Position numbers and translations under genes: made by a program. Positions 8,808-18,127 of a stretch of 64,000 nucleotides of DNA are shown one piece after another. Every line of letters begins with the position of its first letter. Position 1 is the stretch's first letter. The notes under the pieces are model-generated. The model did not search any database, was not told where the DNA came from, and was given only the letters and a program-made list of their open reading frames with translations. The DNA comes from Photobacterium salinisoli (GTDB lineage Bacteria > Pseudomonadota > Gammaproteobacteria > Enterobacterales > Vibrionaceae): assembly GCF_003614885.1 (NCBI RefSeq), contig NZ_QZMS01000007.1, forward strand, positions 992,001 to 1,056,000. Reading direction: 5' to 3'.

Positions 8808-9857
8808 TTAACGCACTGGTGGCGCGTACATAATCCCGCCGTCTTTCCAGAGGGCATTAAGACCACGTGCAATTTTCAGTGGCGAGCCTGCGCCTACATT
8901 TCGCTCAAAACTGTCGCCATAGTTACCCACTTGCTTGATAACCTGATAAGACCAATCGTCAGCAAGACTCAGACCGGCACCTTTAGGACCATCAAGACCT
9001 AAAATGCGGCGTACGGTTGGATCGGTCGATTTCAGTTTGGCATCGACATTGCTTTGATTAATCCCGTACTCTTCGGCATTCACCATCACGCTCAGTGTCC
9101 ACTTCACGATGTTGAACCATTTGTCATCGCCCTGACGTACAACCGGCCCTAAAGGTTCTTTTGAAATCACTTCAGGCAACACAACCGCTGACGATGGGTT
9201 AGCCAGTTTGATACGCAGTGAATATAGCTGAGACTGATCTGAGGTCAGCACGTCGCAACGCCCGGCTTCGAAGCCTTTCACCGTCTGATCGGAAGTATCA
9301 AATACGACGGGCTTAAAGCTCATGCCGTTAGTACGGAAGTAATCCGCCAGATTCAGCTCTGTTGTGGTGCCGGACTGAATACAGACTGACGCCCCATCCA
9401 GTTCCTTCGCAGATTTCACCCCTAAATCTTTACTGACCATAAAACCCTGGCCGTCATAATAGTTAACACCGACAAAATTCAACCCCAGGGCTGTATCACG
9501 TTGCAGTGTCCATGTCGTATTACGAGACAGCACATCCACTTCGCCAGATTGCAGCGCGGTAAAACGCTCTTTGGCCGTCAGCGGAATATATTGCACTTTG
9601 TCGGCATCTTTCAGAACAGCTGACGCAACGGCACGGCAGAATTCAACATCAATACCTTCCCAGTTCCCTTTGGCGTCGGTATTTGAAAAACCCGGCAGCC
9701 CAGTGCTGACACCGCACTTAAGCACACCGGCTTGTTTAACTTTATCCAATGTTTCAGAGCCTGAAGCCATTTCGGCATGAGCGCCTGCAGAAATACCTGC
9801 CAGCATCAGCGATGAAGCAATTAAAGAAGCTGAAAAAAGGGTTCTTTTGTTTTTCAT
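8808..9857 (-). CDS. aapJ: General L-amino acid ABC transporter substrate-binding protein AapJ
   Basis: A 349-residue periplasmic protein. It has a Sec signal peptide (LIASSLMLAGISAGAHAE, cleavage near residue 28), then LDKVKQAGVLKCGVSTGLPG, and the family hallmark VEFCRAVASAVL. The C-terminal half contains SDQSQLYSLR and the end GIMYAPPVR, characteristic of AapJ/BztA (about 340 residues). AGGAAG lies about 8 bases before the ATG. It binds L-amino acids and delivers them to AapQM. It is the first gene of the operon, whose promoter must lie in the AT-rich region to its right. Confidence 0.92.
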   Translation of the reverse strand: MKNKRTLFSASLIASSLMLAGISAGAHAEMASGSETLDKVKQAGVLKCGVSTGLPGFSNTDAKGNWEGIDVEFCRAVASAVLKDADKVQYIPLTAKERFTALQSGEVDVLSRNTTWTLQRDTALGLNFVGVNYYDGQGFMVSKDLGVKSAKELDGASVCIQSGTTTELNLADYFRTNGMSFKPVVFDTSDQTVKGFEAGRCDVLTSDQSQLYSLRIKLANPSSAVVLPEVISKEPLGPVVRQGDDKWFNIVKWTLSVMVNAEEYGINQSNVDAKLKSTDPTVRRILGLDGPKGAGLSLADDWSYQVIKQVGNYGDSFERNVGAGSPLKIARGLNALWKDGGIMYAPPVR

Positions 9858-10454
9858 AAAGACTTCCTGTCTGTTGTGTTGACTAACCTGAATGGTTATT
9901 TGTGCTGTTTTAATATTTGTAAATCGCCATCATGTCTTGCAGTTGCATATGATGATGATCCCATTCTTTATGCTGGTTTATGCATAAATAACCGCACTAA
10001 CTCAGCATTTTCATACGATAGGTAATCCATCGCATCCTTATTTAACATTCTTATAGCATTTGACATGCCAAAACACCGACAAGATCTCATTCAACTTCAT
10101 TTGGGTTTATTATCTGAACATTAATTTAAAAGGCAGGATAAAAAACCACAAAAGAGATAAAAACAAAGATGATAAAAATATTAATAATTTTGATATTTTC
10201 AAAGTGCACTTTAATTGTGCATTGACTGCACATTTTGCGTATAAACAATGTTTTTTACTTGCACAATAACAGGGCATCCACTACTGATAACTCACCAAAT
10301 ATGCCCAAAAATAAACATCACCCTCTTTTTTCATTTTTTCATCGAAGCGGTCATTAAGCGTGACACATAGGTGAAAATGAACTGGTCGGGTTCTTTGTAT
10401 AGTCAAACAAAGGCATAATTCATTGAGTTTTTATTTTTCACGGATACCTGATCA
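9858..10454. other. 597-base AT-rich intergenic region between aapJ and a divergent flippase-like gene
   Basis: No convincing gene; a 69-codon frame inside it has no plausible start signal and an atypical lysine/asparagine-rich composition. It holds both divergent promoters. Visible symmetry: TTTATGCATAAA (9977-9988), AAAGTGCACTTT (10201-10212) and TGTGCA / TGCACA around a 5-base spacer (10217-10232), with another TTGCACAA at about 10259. Confidence 0.6.
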
Positions 10455-11762
10455 ATGCGTTCATCGCCGGTTAATTCACACTCAGACTATTTAAAGTCAG
10501 GCAGCATCATTTTACTTTTTAGCCTGGGTCTTGGTTTCATTGCAGACTATCTGTTTAACCTGACACTCAGCCAGGCGCTTTCCAGCCATGAATATGGTGA
10601 TTACAAGGTCGCTTATGCTTTCGCTACTTTAACCAGTGTGATCATCTTATTAGGCGGTGATCGGGTTGCCCCACGGGTGCTGTCCGGTGCCATTGAGAAC
10701 AAAGAGCGCCACTATATTGTCTCTTTTCTGCTTTTTTATGGCGGTATCGCTATGCTGCTTTCTGCCTTGGTCATACTGGTAACTTACTTAGGCGGAGTAC
10801 TTCATCTGGGGAAAACTGACGTGCTGGGCCATCACCCGCTGATGATCATCACATTTGTCATCCCTCTGATTGCCATTGGCGCTTTATTTAGTCGTGTGCT
10901 GCAATCTGCAAAATTGCTGGCAGCTTCAAACCTGCCCTGGCGGATTGCACTGCCTGCGATAAAAACCTGTCTACTGTTACTGTTAATGTCGGCGATCAGC
11001 GAGGTGGAGTATTGGCATGTCATTGCGGCCGGAGGCTTAGCCGCTGCCGCTATCGTAGCCTGGCAATGGCATAAAATTTGTCAATTAGACTTGATCAATG
11101 CTGACCAGTATGGCGTACATGCCCTTGAAAAACGCAGGCTGTTAAGCTTGTCCGTTCCTATGATGCTCGCCATGATGGTGACTATGGCTTTAAATCAAAT
11201 TGATCTTTTCATGCTGGAAATTCTGGCCGATGAAAAAGAAGTCGGACACTTTGCAGCAGCGGCCACCACAGCCCATTTATTACCTGTGGCTCAAGTGACT
11301 ATTGCGGGCTTATTTCTGCCACTTATTGGGCCGGCGCTTGATGACTGTCCTGAAACCGCCAAAGTTCTGTTCCGGCAGGCACAACGGCTCATTGTTATCG
11401 TGACTGTCATTCTGACCACCGCTGTGATGACTGGGGGGCCATGGTTATTAGCCTTCTTTGGCGATGATTTCGCACAGGCGGAATTCTCGCTCAATGTGCT
11501 GACAGTCGCATACAGCGTCTGGGCCATGAGTGCTTTCGCCTCAACCTGGCTGCAATATAATGGTAAAGGCCGACAAGTGATGGTTATCGGCGTGTTCACC
11601 CTGCTGACAGACACGCTTGCGAACCTGTGGTTCATCCCTGAATTCGGTATGGCGGGCGCGGCCATAGCAACCTGTCTGGCGATGTCTGTTGCTTCTGTTC
11701 TGACCTGGTATCAAATCATCATAATGAATACCGGAAAATCTCCGATCCGGATAACACACTAA
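10455..11762 (+). CDS. Polysaccharide flippase-like (Wzx/MATE-type) membrane protein
   Basis: A 435-residue, strongly hydrophobic protein with roughly 12 to 14 predicted membrane segments and no signal peptide. Pattern and length fit the oligosaccharide flippase branch of the MOP superfamily: early GLGFIADYLFNLTLSQALSS, then the YGDYKVAYAF motif typical of Wzx-like proteins, where a Tyr-Gly pair is followed by a membrane helix. It would move lipid-linked sugars or a similar amphiphile across the inner membrane. No glycosyltransferase genes are nearby, so the substrate is unknown. It stands alone, convergent with the protease gene. Confidence 0.7.
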   Translation: MRSSPVNSHSDYLKSGSIILLFSLGLGFIADYLFNLTLSQALSSHEYGDYKVAYAFATLTSVIILLGGDRVAPRVLSGAIENKERHYIVSFLLFYGGIAMLLSALVILVTYLGGVLHLGKTDVLGHHPLMIITFVIPLIAIGALFSRVLQSAKLLAASNLPWRIALPAIKTCLLLLLMSAISEVEYWHVIAAGGLAAAAIVAWQWHKICQLDLINADQYGVHALEKRRLLSLSVPMMLAMMVTMALNQIDLFMLEILADEKEVGHFAAAATTAHLLPVAQVTIAGLFLPLIGPALDDCPETAKVLFRQAQRLIVIVTVILTTAVMTGGPWLLAFFGDDFAQAEFSLNVLTVAYSVWAMSAFASTWLQYNGKGRQVMVIGVFTLLTDTLANLWFIPEFGMAGAAIATCLAMSVASVLTWYQIIIMNTGKSPIRITH

Positions 11763-11772
11763 ATCAGGATCA

Positions 11773-11803
11773 AAAAAGAGCGCAACCATGAATGGCTGCG
11801 CTC
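11773..11803 (-). terminator. Terminator of the protease gene
   Basis: GAGCGCA / TGCGCTC stem extended by CCAT / ATGG around one mismatch; on the minus strand it is followed by CTTTTTTG. It lies between the convergent flippase and protease genes. Confidence 0.8.
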
Positions 11804-11832
11804 AAAGCTGCAGGAGCTAAATGGGACTCTCG

Positions 11833-14589
11833 TTACAGGTTAACGGTTATGGCTTTAGTCGTGATACCACCGTCATTATCAATAATCTTGATCGTGACTT
11901 CATGCTGACCATAGCTCGGGAAAATCGACGTAAACACACGACCTCGTTTCACCTTACCATTTGGCAATGTCCATTCGGTATCGACAATACGGCCATCGCT
12001 GTCAGTGCTGGTTGACCACATAGTGACCCAGCGGCCCAGGTGAATATATTCCGCGCTGGCTTCTGGCAAAGCATTCGGCACCTCAACAGTGACAGTGTAA
12101 CTGAAGGTGTCTGTAGCGCCTTTGTCATCGGTGACTGTCAAGCTCACAACATAACTGCCGGCTTGCTGATATTGCCAGGCTGGCGCTGCTTCGCTGCTGG
12201 TTTGGCCATTGCCGAAATCCCATTGATAGGCCGTAATCTGACCATCAGGATCAACACTCAGGTTGTTTGCCGACACTGTCAGACCATCAACATTCAGTTC
12301 AAAACTCGCGGTTGGCAATTCATTCTGCGATGCGGCTTTAGATAAGCGCACCACGCCAAACTCGTTGTTCGGACCTTGCTCAACAACATCAATCATCAGA
12401 CCAAATTCAGTCAGCTTACGACCAGAATCCGGTGCCATCGGAGAGCTGTAATCTTCCGCGTCAGAGAAGTAGGCGTTACCAATCAGGCTGCTGTCTTCCA
12501 GCACATCTCCGCTGCTGTTTACCAGACGCAATGGCGCCTGATCCTGCAATGAGAATGCCGCATCGCGTACCTGGAACCGAGTCTGTGCGGCCTGGCCAGA
12601 GTCAGCCCATACCAGCGCATTCTGATCCGCATCAACAACGCCTAACCAACCCTCACCCGGGTGTTTACCCACCCAGTTGTCCGTCATCGACTCATCGACA
12701 TACCAAACAATCAAGCCAGGCTCAAAAGTCATGATCTGGCCCATACGCTTGATATTCGCCAGGCCTTCATCGACACCAGTATGGCTTCGCCATTGCAGCA
12801 GGTAGTAATGCGCCGCATCGTGATAACCGTCTGACAACTTGTAGCCAGCAAAAGCAAAGCTTGAACCAGACTCGCCATTGTCAATCGCGGTAACAGTACC
12901 ATCGACATCCAGCACCATATTGTCCAGATACAGGCCATCCATCGCCAGACCGCCGTCTGTCACATAATCAAAGCTCAGCGTGATGTCCTGGCCGGCATAG
13001 GCAGTCAAGTCAAACTCAGCATCAATCCAGCCATTTGAATCACCGCTAATGGCAGGTATCAGACCTGTGTTATACGGATCATCCATTGTGGTGATATTGC
13101 CGCTGATTTGCTTACCATTAACCAGAACGCGGGCAAAATCGTAGTCTTTTTCTATCTGATACCAGACTTTAAATTTCAGTATTGCTCTTTCACCCGCAGG
13201 AACAGACAGTGTACGAGTCATGCTGTTTCGCAGATCATCACCTTTGCCCGAATGGAACGCGTACTGACCTTCGAATGGTTTCAATGTCTCAATGCGTTTA
13301 CTCGGCAGTGACACTTTCACCATGTTTGGTTTTTTGGTGTCTGTCGTCTGGAACAGGGTGAATTCACGTGGGGCATTTTCCAGTTCACTAATAGCAACCT
13401 GCTGATCATTAATCCATTGTCCGCCAATAGACTGCTGCAAGAATTGCTTGGCCCAGGAACTGAACGCAGTCGGCTGCGTGCCGCCGATCTTACCGGCCCA
13501 ACTGCCTGAGGACATGATAGACCAATAAGAGACGGGTTCGCCCTGCCCGGTATATTGAGTGTCGTACTCATCCGGGAGTCCAAGATCGTGCCCGTATTCG
13601 TGGGCACACACACCTGCTGCGGCATCAATAGGCTGAACCGTATAATCAAAGGCAGCATACTGGCCGTTAAAGCGTCCCGGCACTGTACTCTTGGTGCCAG
13701 CGAGCACATGATACTGGCCAAGGTTGAAACGGTGCGACCAGATGGCGTCTGCGCCCAGAACACCACCGCCTGCTTCTTCGCCAACGGATGAGTGGAATAT
13801 CATCAGGTGATCGATCACGCCATCGGGTTCACGATAATTACCATCACCATCGTAATCGTAGCGATCTTCTACGTCGTAGTCGGCCAGATTAATCGAAGGA
13901 TCCTGAGCCAGTTGGTTCAGCGCTTCACGCACCAGTTCCTGTGCATTCAGATCGTTATCCGTTGTAGGTGAATTACCACCATAGAATGCTGCATTTTTCG
14001 ATGCGCGATACCAACCGGCTGCCTGTCCCATCACCGAGTAGGAATCCCCGGACTCAGCCTCGTAAAACTGGCGCATTGATATCAGGTTTTCACCGTTTGG
14101 CCCGGTATATCCGGCCCCTGAAAACAGCAGATCCTGATAATGACCAGGTTCATAACTGTCATACAGCATCTCTGTGTGGTCTTTCGTCAGGCGGTTGTCA
14201 TTCCATGGTAAATCAGGGAAATCAATTAACAGTGCCAGCACTTTATCTGTTCGCTTCTGACCAACATCCAGTGCAAAAATATTGGCTCGCTGGTTGCCTT
14301 TATTTTTCTGAATTGCTTTGAGTACTTTGGCTCTTTTTTCTAAGGCCTGTTTACCGAACTGCGCATCCCCTTTAAAACCTGAACGTATTTTATTATCCAG
14401 ATATTTATCCAGTGCATGACGTTTCTGCTCATCAGAAGCATCGGCTTCAACAACGCCGTTTCTGACCAGCATTTCAATGAGTTTATCTTCATTAACGACG
14501 CCCATATCAGCGGGTGTATGTGCATAGCCACTGCCGCTAAATAAAGTGAACATTGCTGAAGCCAGCAATGTTTTCTTCATATGTTTCAT
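11833..14589 (-). CDS. prtV: Secreted M6-family zinc metalloprotease with PKD domains, PrtV-like
   Basis: A 918-residue protein, the length I recall for Vibrio cholerae PrtV. Order: signal peptide (residues 1-23, ends SGYAH), prodomain (~24-105), M6 (immune inhibitor A-like) catalytic domain with zinc site HEYGHDLGLPDE (His330, Glu331, His334, with Asp340), a beta-rich region with a jelly-roll-like segment (~440-560), and two C-terminal PKD domains (~755-840 and 845-918; DFGNGQTSSEAAPAW in the first). Acidic DYDGDGNYREPDG near residue 245 looks like calcium-binding residues. It is exported, processed at the propeptide and degrades proteins outside the cell; V. cholerae PrtV affects host proteins and grazing by predators. 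AAGGACAG precedes the ATG. A small prodomain-like gene lies 93 bases upstream on the same strand. Confidence 0.9.
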   Translation of the reverse strand: MKHMKKTLLASAMFTLFSGSGYAHTPADMGVVNEDKLIEMLVRNGVVEADASDEQKRHALDKYLDNKIRSGFKGDAQFGKQALEKRAKVLKAIQKNKGNQRANIFALDVGQKRTDKVLALLIDFPDLPWNDNRLTKDHTEMLYDSYEPGHYQDLLFSGAGYTGPNGENLISMRQFYEAESGDSYSVMGQAAGWYRASKNAAFYGGNSPTTDNDLNAQELVREALNQLAQDPSINLADYDVEDRYDYDGDGNYREPDGVIDHLMIFHSSVGEEAGGGVLGADAIWSHRFNLGQYHVLAGTKSTVPGRFNGQYAAFDYTVQPIDAAAGVCAHEYGHDLGLPDEYDTQYTGQGEPVSYWSIMSSGSWAGKIGGTQPTAFSSWAKQFLQQSIGGQWINDQQVAISELENAPREFTLFQTTDTKKPNMVKVSLPSKRIETLKPFEGQYAFHSGKGDDLRNSMTRTLSVPAGERAILKFKVWYQIEKDYDFARVLVNGKQISGNITTMDDPYNTGLIPAISGDSNGWIDAEFDLTAYAGQDITLSFDYVTDGGLAMDGLYLDNMVLDVDGTVTAIDNGESGSSFAFAGYKLSDGYHDAAHYYLLQWRSHTGVDEGLANIKRMGQIMTFEPGLIVWYVDESMTDNWVGKHPGEGWLGVVDADQNALVWADSGQAAQTRFQVRDAAFSLQDQAPLRLVNSSGDVLEDSSLIGNAYFSDAEDYSSPMAPDSGRKLTEFGLMIDVVEQGPNNEFGVVRLSKAASQNELPTASFELNVDGLTVSANNLSVDPDGQITAYQWDFGNGQTSSEAAPAWQYQQAGSYVVSLTVTDDKGATDTFSYTVTVEVPNALPEASAEYIHLGRWVTMWSTSTDSDGRIVDTEWTLPNGKVKRGRVFTSIFPSYGQHEVTIKIIDNDGGITTKAITVNL

Positions 14590-14682
14590 TTACTGTCCTT
14601 ATTTATTATTTCCATCGTGAAGCTGTCAAAAACCCGGCAGAGCACATTGTGCTCTGCGGTTAACAACATATTTAATTAGGTA

Positions 14683-14952
14683 TTATTCTGGTGAAATACA
14701 CGTTTTTTTAGTGTCATTCATCGTGTCTGGTTGCTTGGTTGTGTCATTTTCTTTTTGCTTTTTATCTTTCATTGTCGCTTTACGCTGCAAGTAAATTCGC
14801 AAAGCCTCCTGCTTTTCCTCGTATGAGAGCCCTTTGCAAATAATGCCTTGCTCTTCCAATGCACGAAGTAATCTCTCATCGTCCGGCTGTACCTGAGCGA
14901 GAGCTATCAGTGGACAAAACCACAAAATGATGAATAACCATGCACGTTTCAT
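14683..14952 (-). CDS. Small secreted protein resembling the prodomain of the adjacent M6 protease
   Basis: An 89-residue protein with a clear signal peptide (FIILWFCPLIALAQ, cleavage near residue 20). Residues 25-58 align without gaps to residues 34-67 of the protease prodomain: Leu28, Leu32, Gly36, Ser43, Glu45, Lys47, Ala50, Leu51, Tyr54, Leu55 and Lys58 are identical, and several others are conservative. The rest is a Lys/Asp/Thr-rich tail. It precedes the protease on the same strand with a 93-base gap and no terminator, so co-transcription is likely. It may act in trans as an inhibitor or folding helper of the protease, as stand-alone prodomains do in other protease families (inference). 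The family is not one I can name. Confidence 0.7.
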   Translation of the reverse strand: MKRAWLFIILWFCPLIALAQVQPDDERLLRALEEQGIICKGLSYEEKQEALRIYLQRKATMKDKKQKENDTTKQPDTMNDTKKTCISPE

Positions 14953-15557
14953 GATTGACCTCTACGCATGTAAACAATCTGTAACAAACTATATGCAACG
15001 ATATTGCCCATCAATATGACAAAACGACATGTTTGACTTAAGATCACAGCTTAAACATAAACAGTAAACTCTCCATAACAAACAAATCATCTAAATATCA
15101 ATTATTTAGTCAAACAAACAGCATAGATAACCAACAGATCTATCATTAATTAAAGCTCATTTTGAACAACAGCTCCTTTCGTTCGAGCAATAATCACCTT
15201 CATTTTTATATCGTTATAATAAAAAACAGCAATACAGGTCGGATCTGTATGCATTTATATTCTAAAGCATCGTGTAACTATTTTGATTGGTTTATTTGAC
15301 ATGAGTCGAAAAAATGCTTCTATCACTATCAATAAGCGAAAAATGAATGAATACCAGTGAATTACGCTGCCATTTTAATTGAGTCTTTGACCAACAAAGA
15401 ATATTTAAGGCCTGCAATAAGCAGCGACGCAACATGATTAAAAAAACAACGGTGATAAGATGTGTATAGCCGCGAAAGAAAAGATTAGAGAAAGTGTATT
15501 ATTTGAACAAAAAAGAATCACCTCACTCTGAATAAGTGAGGTGATTAAAAGAAGGTT
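14953..15557. other. 605-base AT-rich region without a recognisable gene
   Basis: Holds the promoter of the small secreted protein and protease (minus strand). It contains ATACAG / CTGTAT arms at 15232-15250 and the terminator of the next gene at 15507-15547. No coding potential was seen in either direction. Confidence 0.55.
15507..15547 (-). terminator. Terminator of the GFA-family gene
   Basis: AATCACCTCACT / AGTGAGGTGATT 12-bp stem (15516-15546 region) with a 7-base loop; read on the minus strand it runs into TCTTTTTTG. Confidence 0.85.
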
Positions 15558-15932
15558 TTAGCGATCGGCGGGATGATTCACACCGTCATTAACCGGCACA
15601 TTATCCAATTCGAAAGGATTTACGCCTTCAAGACAGGCAATATTAAAGCCATATTGTTCCGGATTAGATCGGCGCTGATGGTGAGTGTAGATACCGCAGA
15701 CCGAGCAAAAATAATGTTTCGCTGTATGGGTATTAAACTGATAAAGACTGAGTTTGTCTTCACCTTTTATAATAGTAATATCATTGAGCGGGACGGAAGC
15801 CACAATCGCCCCTCGTCGGCGACACATAGAGCAGTCGCAACGCCTGGGATCAACCAACCCTTGCGGTAAAGACAGTTCCAATACCACACTGCCACAGTGG
15901 CAGCTTGCTCTGTGCACAGGTTTGATAACCAT
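15558..15932 (-). CDS. GFA/CENP-V family zinc-binding protein
   Basis: A 124-residue protein with the cysteine layout of the glutathione-dependent formaldehyde-activating (GFA) fold: Cys11-x-Cys13, Cys32-x-Cys34-x2-Cys37 and Cys76-x2-Cys79, which bind two zinc ions. The segment RCDCSMCRRRGA is diagnostic. Members are cytoplasmic; some bind S-hydroxymethyl-glutathione, but most have no proven substrate, so a formaldehyde role should not be assumed. It stands alone between the protease locus and an acetyltransferase, with its own terminator. Confidence 0.85.
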   Translation of the reverse strand: MVIKPVHRASCHCGSVVLELSLPQGLVDPRRCDCSMCRRRGAIVASVPLNDITIIKGEDKLSLYQFNTHTAKHYFCSVCGIYTHHQRRSNPEQYGFNIACLEGVNPFELDNVPVNDGVNHPADR

Positions 15933-15994
15933 TCAAACACTCCCTTGTTATGTTTCGGTCACTGTGTCATCAGTCACAGCACACAATTTAAACA

Positions 15995-16438
15995 TCAGTG
16001 TGAGCCGATCGGCAGGACAAATTTATACGAGTCATGATGAAAACCGGCATTGACGTAAAAATCATGGGTGCCCTTTCGTGACACTGAACTGGTGACTTCA
16101 ATACAGGCACAGTCACGTTCCGCCGCTTTGATTCTGGCATATTCAAGCAGCTCTGAGCCTATCCCTTTACTTCTGTGCAGTTCATCAACCACCATAGCGG
16201 TGATACGGGCATAGCGCGCAGCCGCAGGAAAATAGTCAAAAAAAATCAGCGATATTACCGCCACTAACTGATCGTTAATTTCAGCGACTGTGATCAGTTC
16301 AGAATCGGAATCAGCAAGATAAATCATTGTCTCAATACGCCCCTGCTCGGTGTCATAACCCAGCTGGGCCAACAAACGTGTGAGCGCAGGTGTATCGGCA
16401 GGCGTTGCAGGACGGATGTAAAGCTGAGGTGAATACAT
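15995..16438 (-). CDS. GNAT-family N-acetyltransferase
   Basis: A 147-residue GNAT protein. It starts LYIRPATPADTPALTRLLAQ, the usual first strand and helix, and has the acetyl-CoA loop as ELHRSKGIGSELLEYARIKA (R/Q-x-x-G-x-G motif, here RSKGIG). The end, GTHDFYVNAGFHHDSYKFV, is the common C-terminal GNAT motif. It transfers an acetyl group from acetyl-CoA to an unknown amine. A 9-bp inverted repeat (GTGGGAACT / AGTTCCCAC, 16459-16503) lies between it and the lipoprotein gene. Confidence 0.88.
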   Translation of the reverse strand: MYSPQLYIRPATPADTPALTRLLAQLGYDTEQGRIETMIYLADSDSELITVAEINDQLVAVISLIFFDYFPAAARYARITAMVVDELHRSKGIGSELLEYARIKAAERDCACIEVTSSVSRKGTHDFYVNAGFHHDSYKFVLPIGSH

Positions 16439-16533
16439 GAAGAAATCCTTTCAATGAAGTGGGAACTCGGACTCGGTTTTCCATACCTTACCCCAGTTCC
16501 CACATCATCGTCATGCCGTTCAAGATGAAAGGT

Positions 16534-17910
16534 TTATTGCCAATGCTTGTGTAACGCTTTCGCTAAAGCTTTGTTTTGTGTCATAAGGATATTCTGAGGA
16601 TTGTCATCAACAATCTTCTGCTTCAGCAACGTCACCCCAGCCTTTGATACATCAGTATCCAGAATCATTGAGTTGTTATTGCTGAACTGAATTGTAAGGG
16701 TCTGGAAACTTTCGTTTGGATCAGATGTAAAACTCCATTCCGCTTCATAGGCATCCGACCCCATCGGATTGATCGACACGTGTGTGGCAGAAAAAAAGAC
16801 GAGTTCATTGAGTTCAGGAACTGGGGGCTCTTCTTCTTTTGCTTCTGGTCCGGCAGCATCTCTCAGGAGGTACCAGATTTGCCCCGTGAAATCCTCTTGG
16901 GCCAGATCAGTGCTCCCGTTCAGATAATCCTCCTTGGATTGCCAGAACGTCAGAAACTTCTTCGAAGGATCACTATAGACATAACCCAAGGCGATATCCG
17001 GGGAAACATACACAAAGTCGATCTTCGTTTCTGGCTGAGAAGCCATTGTCACGGATGTACCTGAAACCTGATAATCCGTACCAACATGAATATATCCAAT
17101 ATCGCTGCTGGTAATTTTTCCATCCGTAAATGTAAACTGGTGCGGGATATCGATTGAAGCATTAAGCCACTCCAGGAATTTCACGCCCCCGTTTCCTTCC
17201 AGGAAGGGCTGGATACCTTTCACACGCTCAGACCGAGTAAACTGCCCGTTATCCTTATCAAGCGATAACGTGACGGCATCAAAATCAACCTGATTGTTTT
17301 CCAGTTCCTGAATTTTGTTTTTCAGGTTCTGAATCCAAATTTTCTGCCCTTCCAGAACGTTATCAGACAAGGTTTCACCGAGCATCGCGTGCATCGTCCG
17401 CGCATACAAATGGACTTTCTTGGCATCGGGATTTGACGATTTTAATGCCACATAATCCTGGCTGAGCAGACTGGCATCCAGATTCAGACTGGCCGCATAA
17501 TCAGCAAGGCTTAGATCGTTTAAATAAGCCAGGGTCGAAAAAGGGGTCAGGATTGTCTGGCCGGCTGGCGCATAGAGTTCAGCATCCTGCCAGACAAAAC
17601 CCGGGTGATCGCTGTCTAAAGATTCACCGGCAATAACTCTGGCAATTAACGGGTACTGGCTGTCGCTTTCAGAAATGGTGATTTGACCGTTACTATTGGT
17701 TTTTTCAGTGAGCAGTTCGCCTGTATTACAGTGCGCATTGCGATTTCGGTCGACACACAGTTGCGCATTCGACAAATAACCGTCGATCACCTGAACAGTG
17801 ACCTTGCCGTCGAGATTCTTCCCATCGTCATCATTCTTATCTGAGTCCGACCCACCGCACCCCGATAAAATGGTTGCTGCCACCGCAACCGATAAAAGCG
17901 ACTTCCTCAT
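16534..17910 (-). CDS. Putative lipoprotein of unknown function
   Basis: A 458-residue protein with a lipoprotein signal: MRKSLLSVAVAATILSGCGG, with Cys18 as lipidation site, followed by an Asp/Ser-rich linker (SDSDKNDDDG). Residues ~33-110 (QVIDGYLSNAQLCVDRNRN, then NSNGQITI) resemble a beta-sandwich repeat seen in other marine gammaproteobacterial lipoproteins, where cysteine and Asp/Asn residues form a small loop. The rest has no motif I recognise. It is expected in the outer membrane or periplasm. It is the rightmost of the minus-strand genes in this block, with no evident partner. Confidence 0.75.
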   Translation of the reverse strand: MRKSLLSVAVAATILSGCGGSDSDKNDDDGKNLDGKVTVQVIDGYLSNAQLCVDRNRNAHCNTGELLTEKTNSNGQITISESDSQYPLIARVIAGESLDSDHPGFVWQDAELYAPAGQTILTPFSTLAYLNDLSLADYAASLNLDASLLSQDYVALKSSNPDAKKVHLYARTMHAMLGETLSDNVLEGQKIWIQNLKNKIQELENNQVDFDAVTLSLDKDNGQFTRSERVKGIQPFLEGNGGVKFLEWLNASIDIPHQFTFTDGKITSSDIGYIHVGTDYQVSGTSVTMASQPETKIDFVYVSPDIALGYVYSDPSKKFLTFWQSKEDYLNGSTDLAQEDFTGQIWYLLRDAAGPEAKEEEPPVPELNELVFFSATHVSINPMGSDAYEAEWSFTSDPNESFQTLTIQFSNNNSMILDTDVSKAGVTLLKQKIVDDNPQNILMTQNKALAKALHKHWQ

Positions 17911-18072
17911 GCGCGCCCCTCAAAAATAAAAACTGAACAAATATCAAACAATATTCACATAGGTTATGAGTTTTCGGTGCGATATGTCCACTTGCGCATA
18001 ATGACAACGTGCGTGTAATCGCATACACCGCTTGTGACGTGAATCGCATAATCAGAGGGGAAATTCAGATAT

Positions 18073-18099
18073 AAAAAACGGGAGCCTGCTGGCTCCCGT
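18073..18099 (-). terminator. Terminator of the POT transporter gene
   Basis: ACGGGAGCC / GGCTCCCGT 9-bp stem with TGCT loop, followed on the minus strand by TTTTTT. Confidence 0.88.
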
Positions 18100-18127
18100 C
18101 ATACTTAGACCTGATAGCGCTTTTACA

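Noticed and set aside
10060..10269. 69-codon frame in the aapJ upstream region
   Set aside because: Very AT-rich Lys/Asn composition, no ribosome site, and it runs through inverted repeats that look regulatory.
16459..16503. GTGGGAACT / AGTTCCCAC repeat as a terminator
   Set aside because: The loop is 27 bases and no T tract follows on either strand, so it was not called; it stays a minor inverted repeat.
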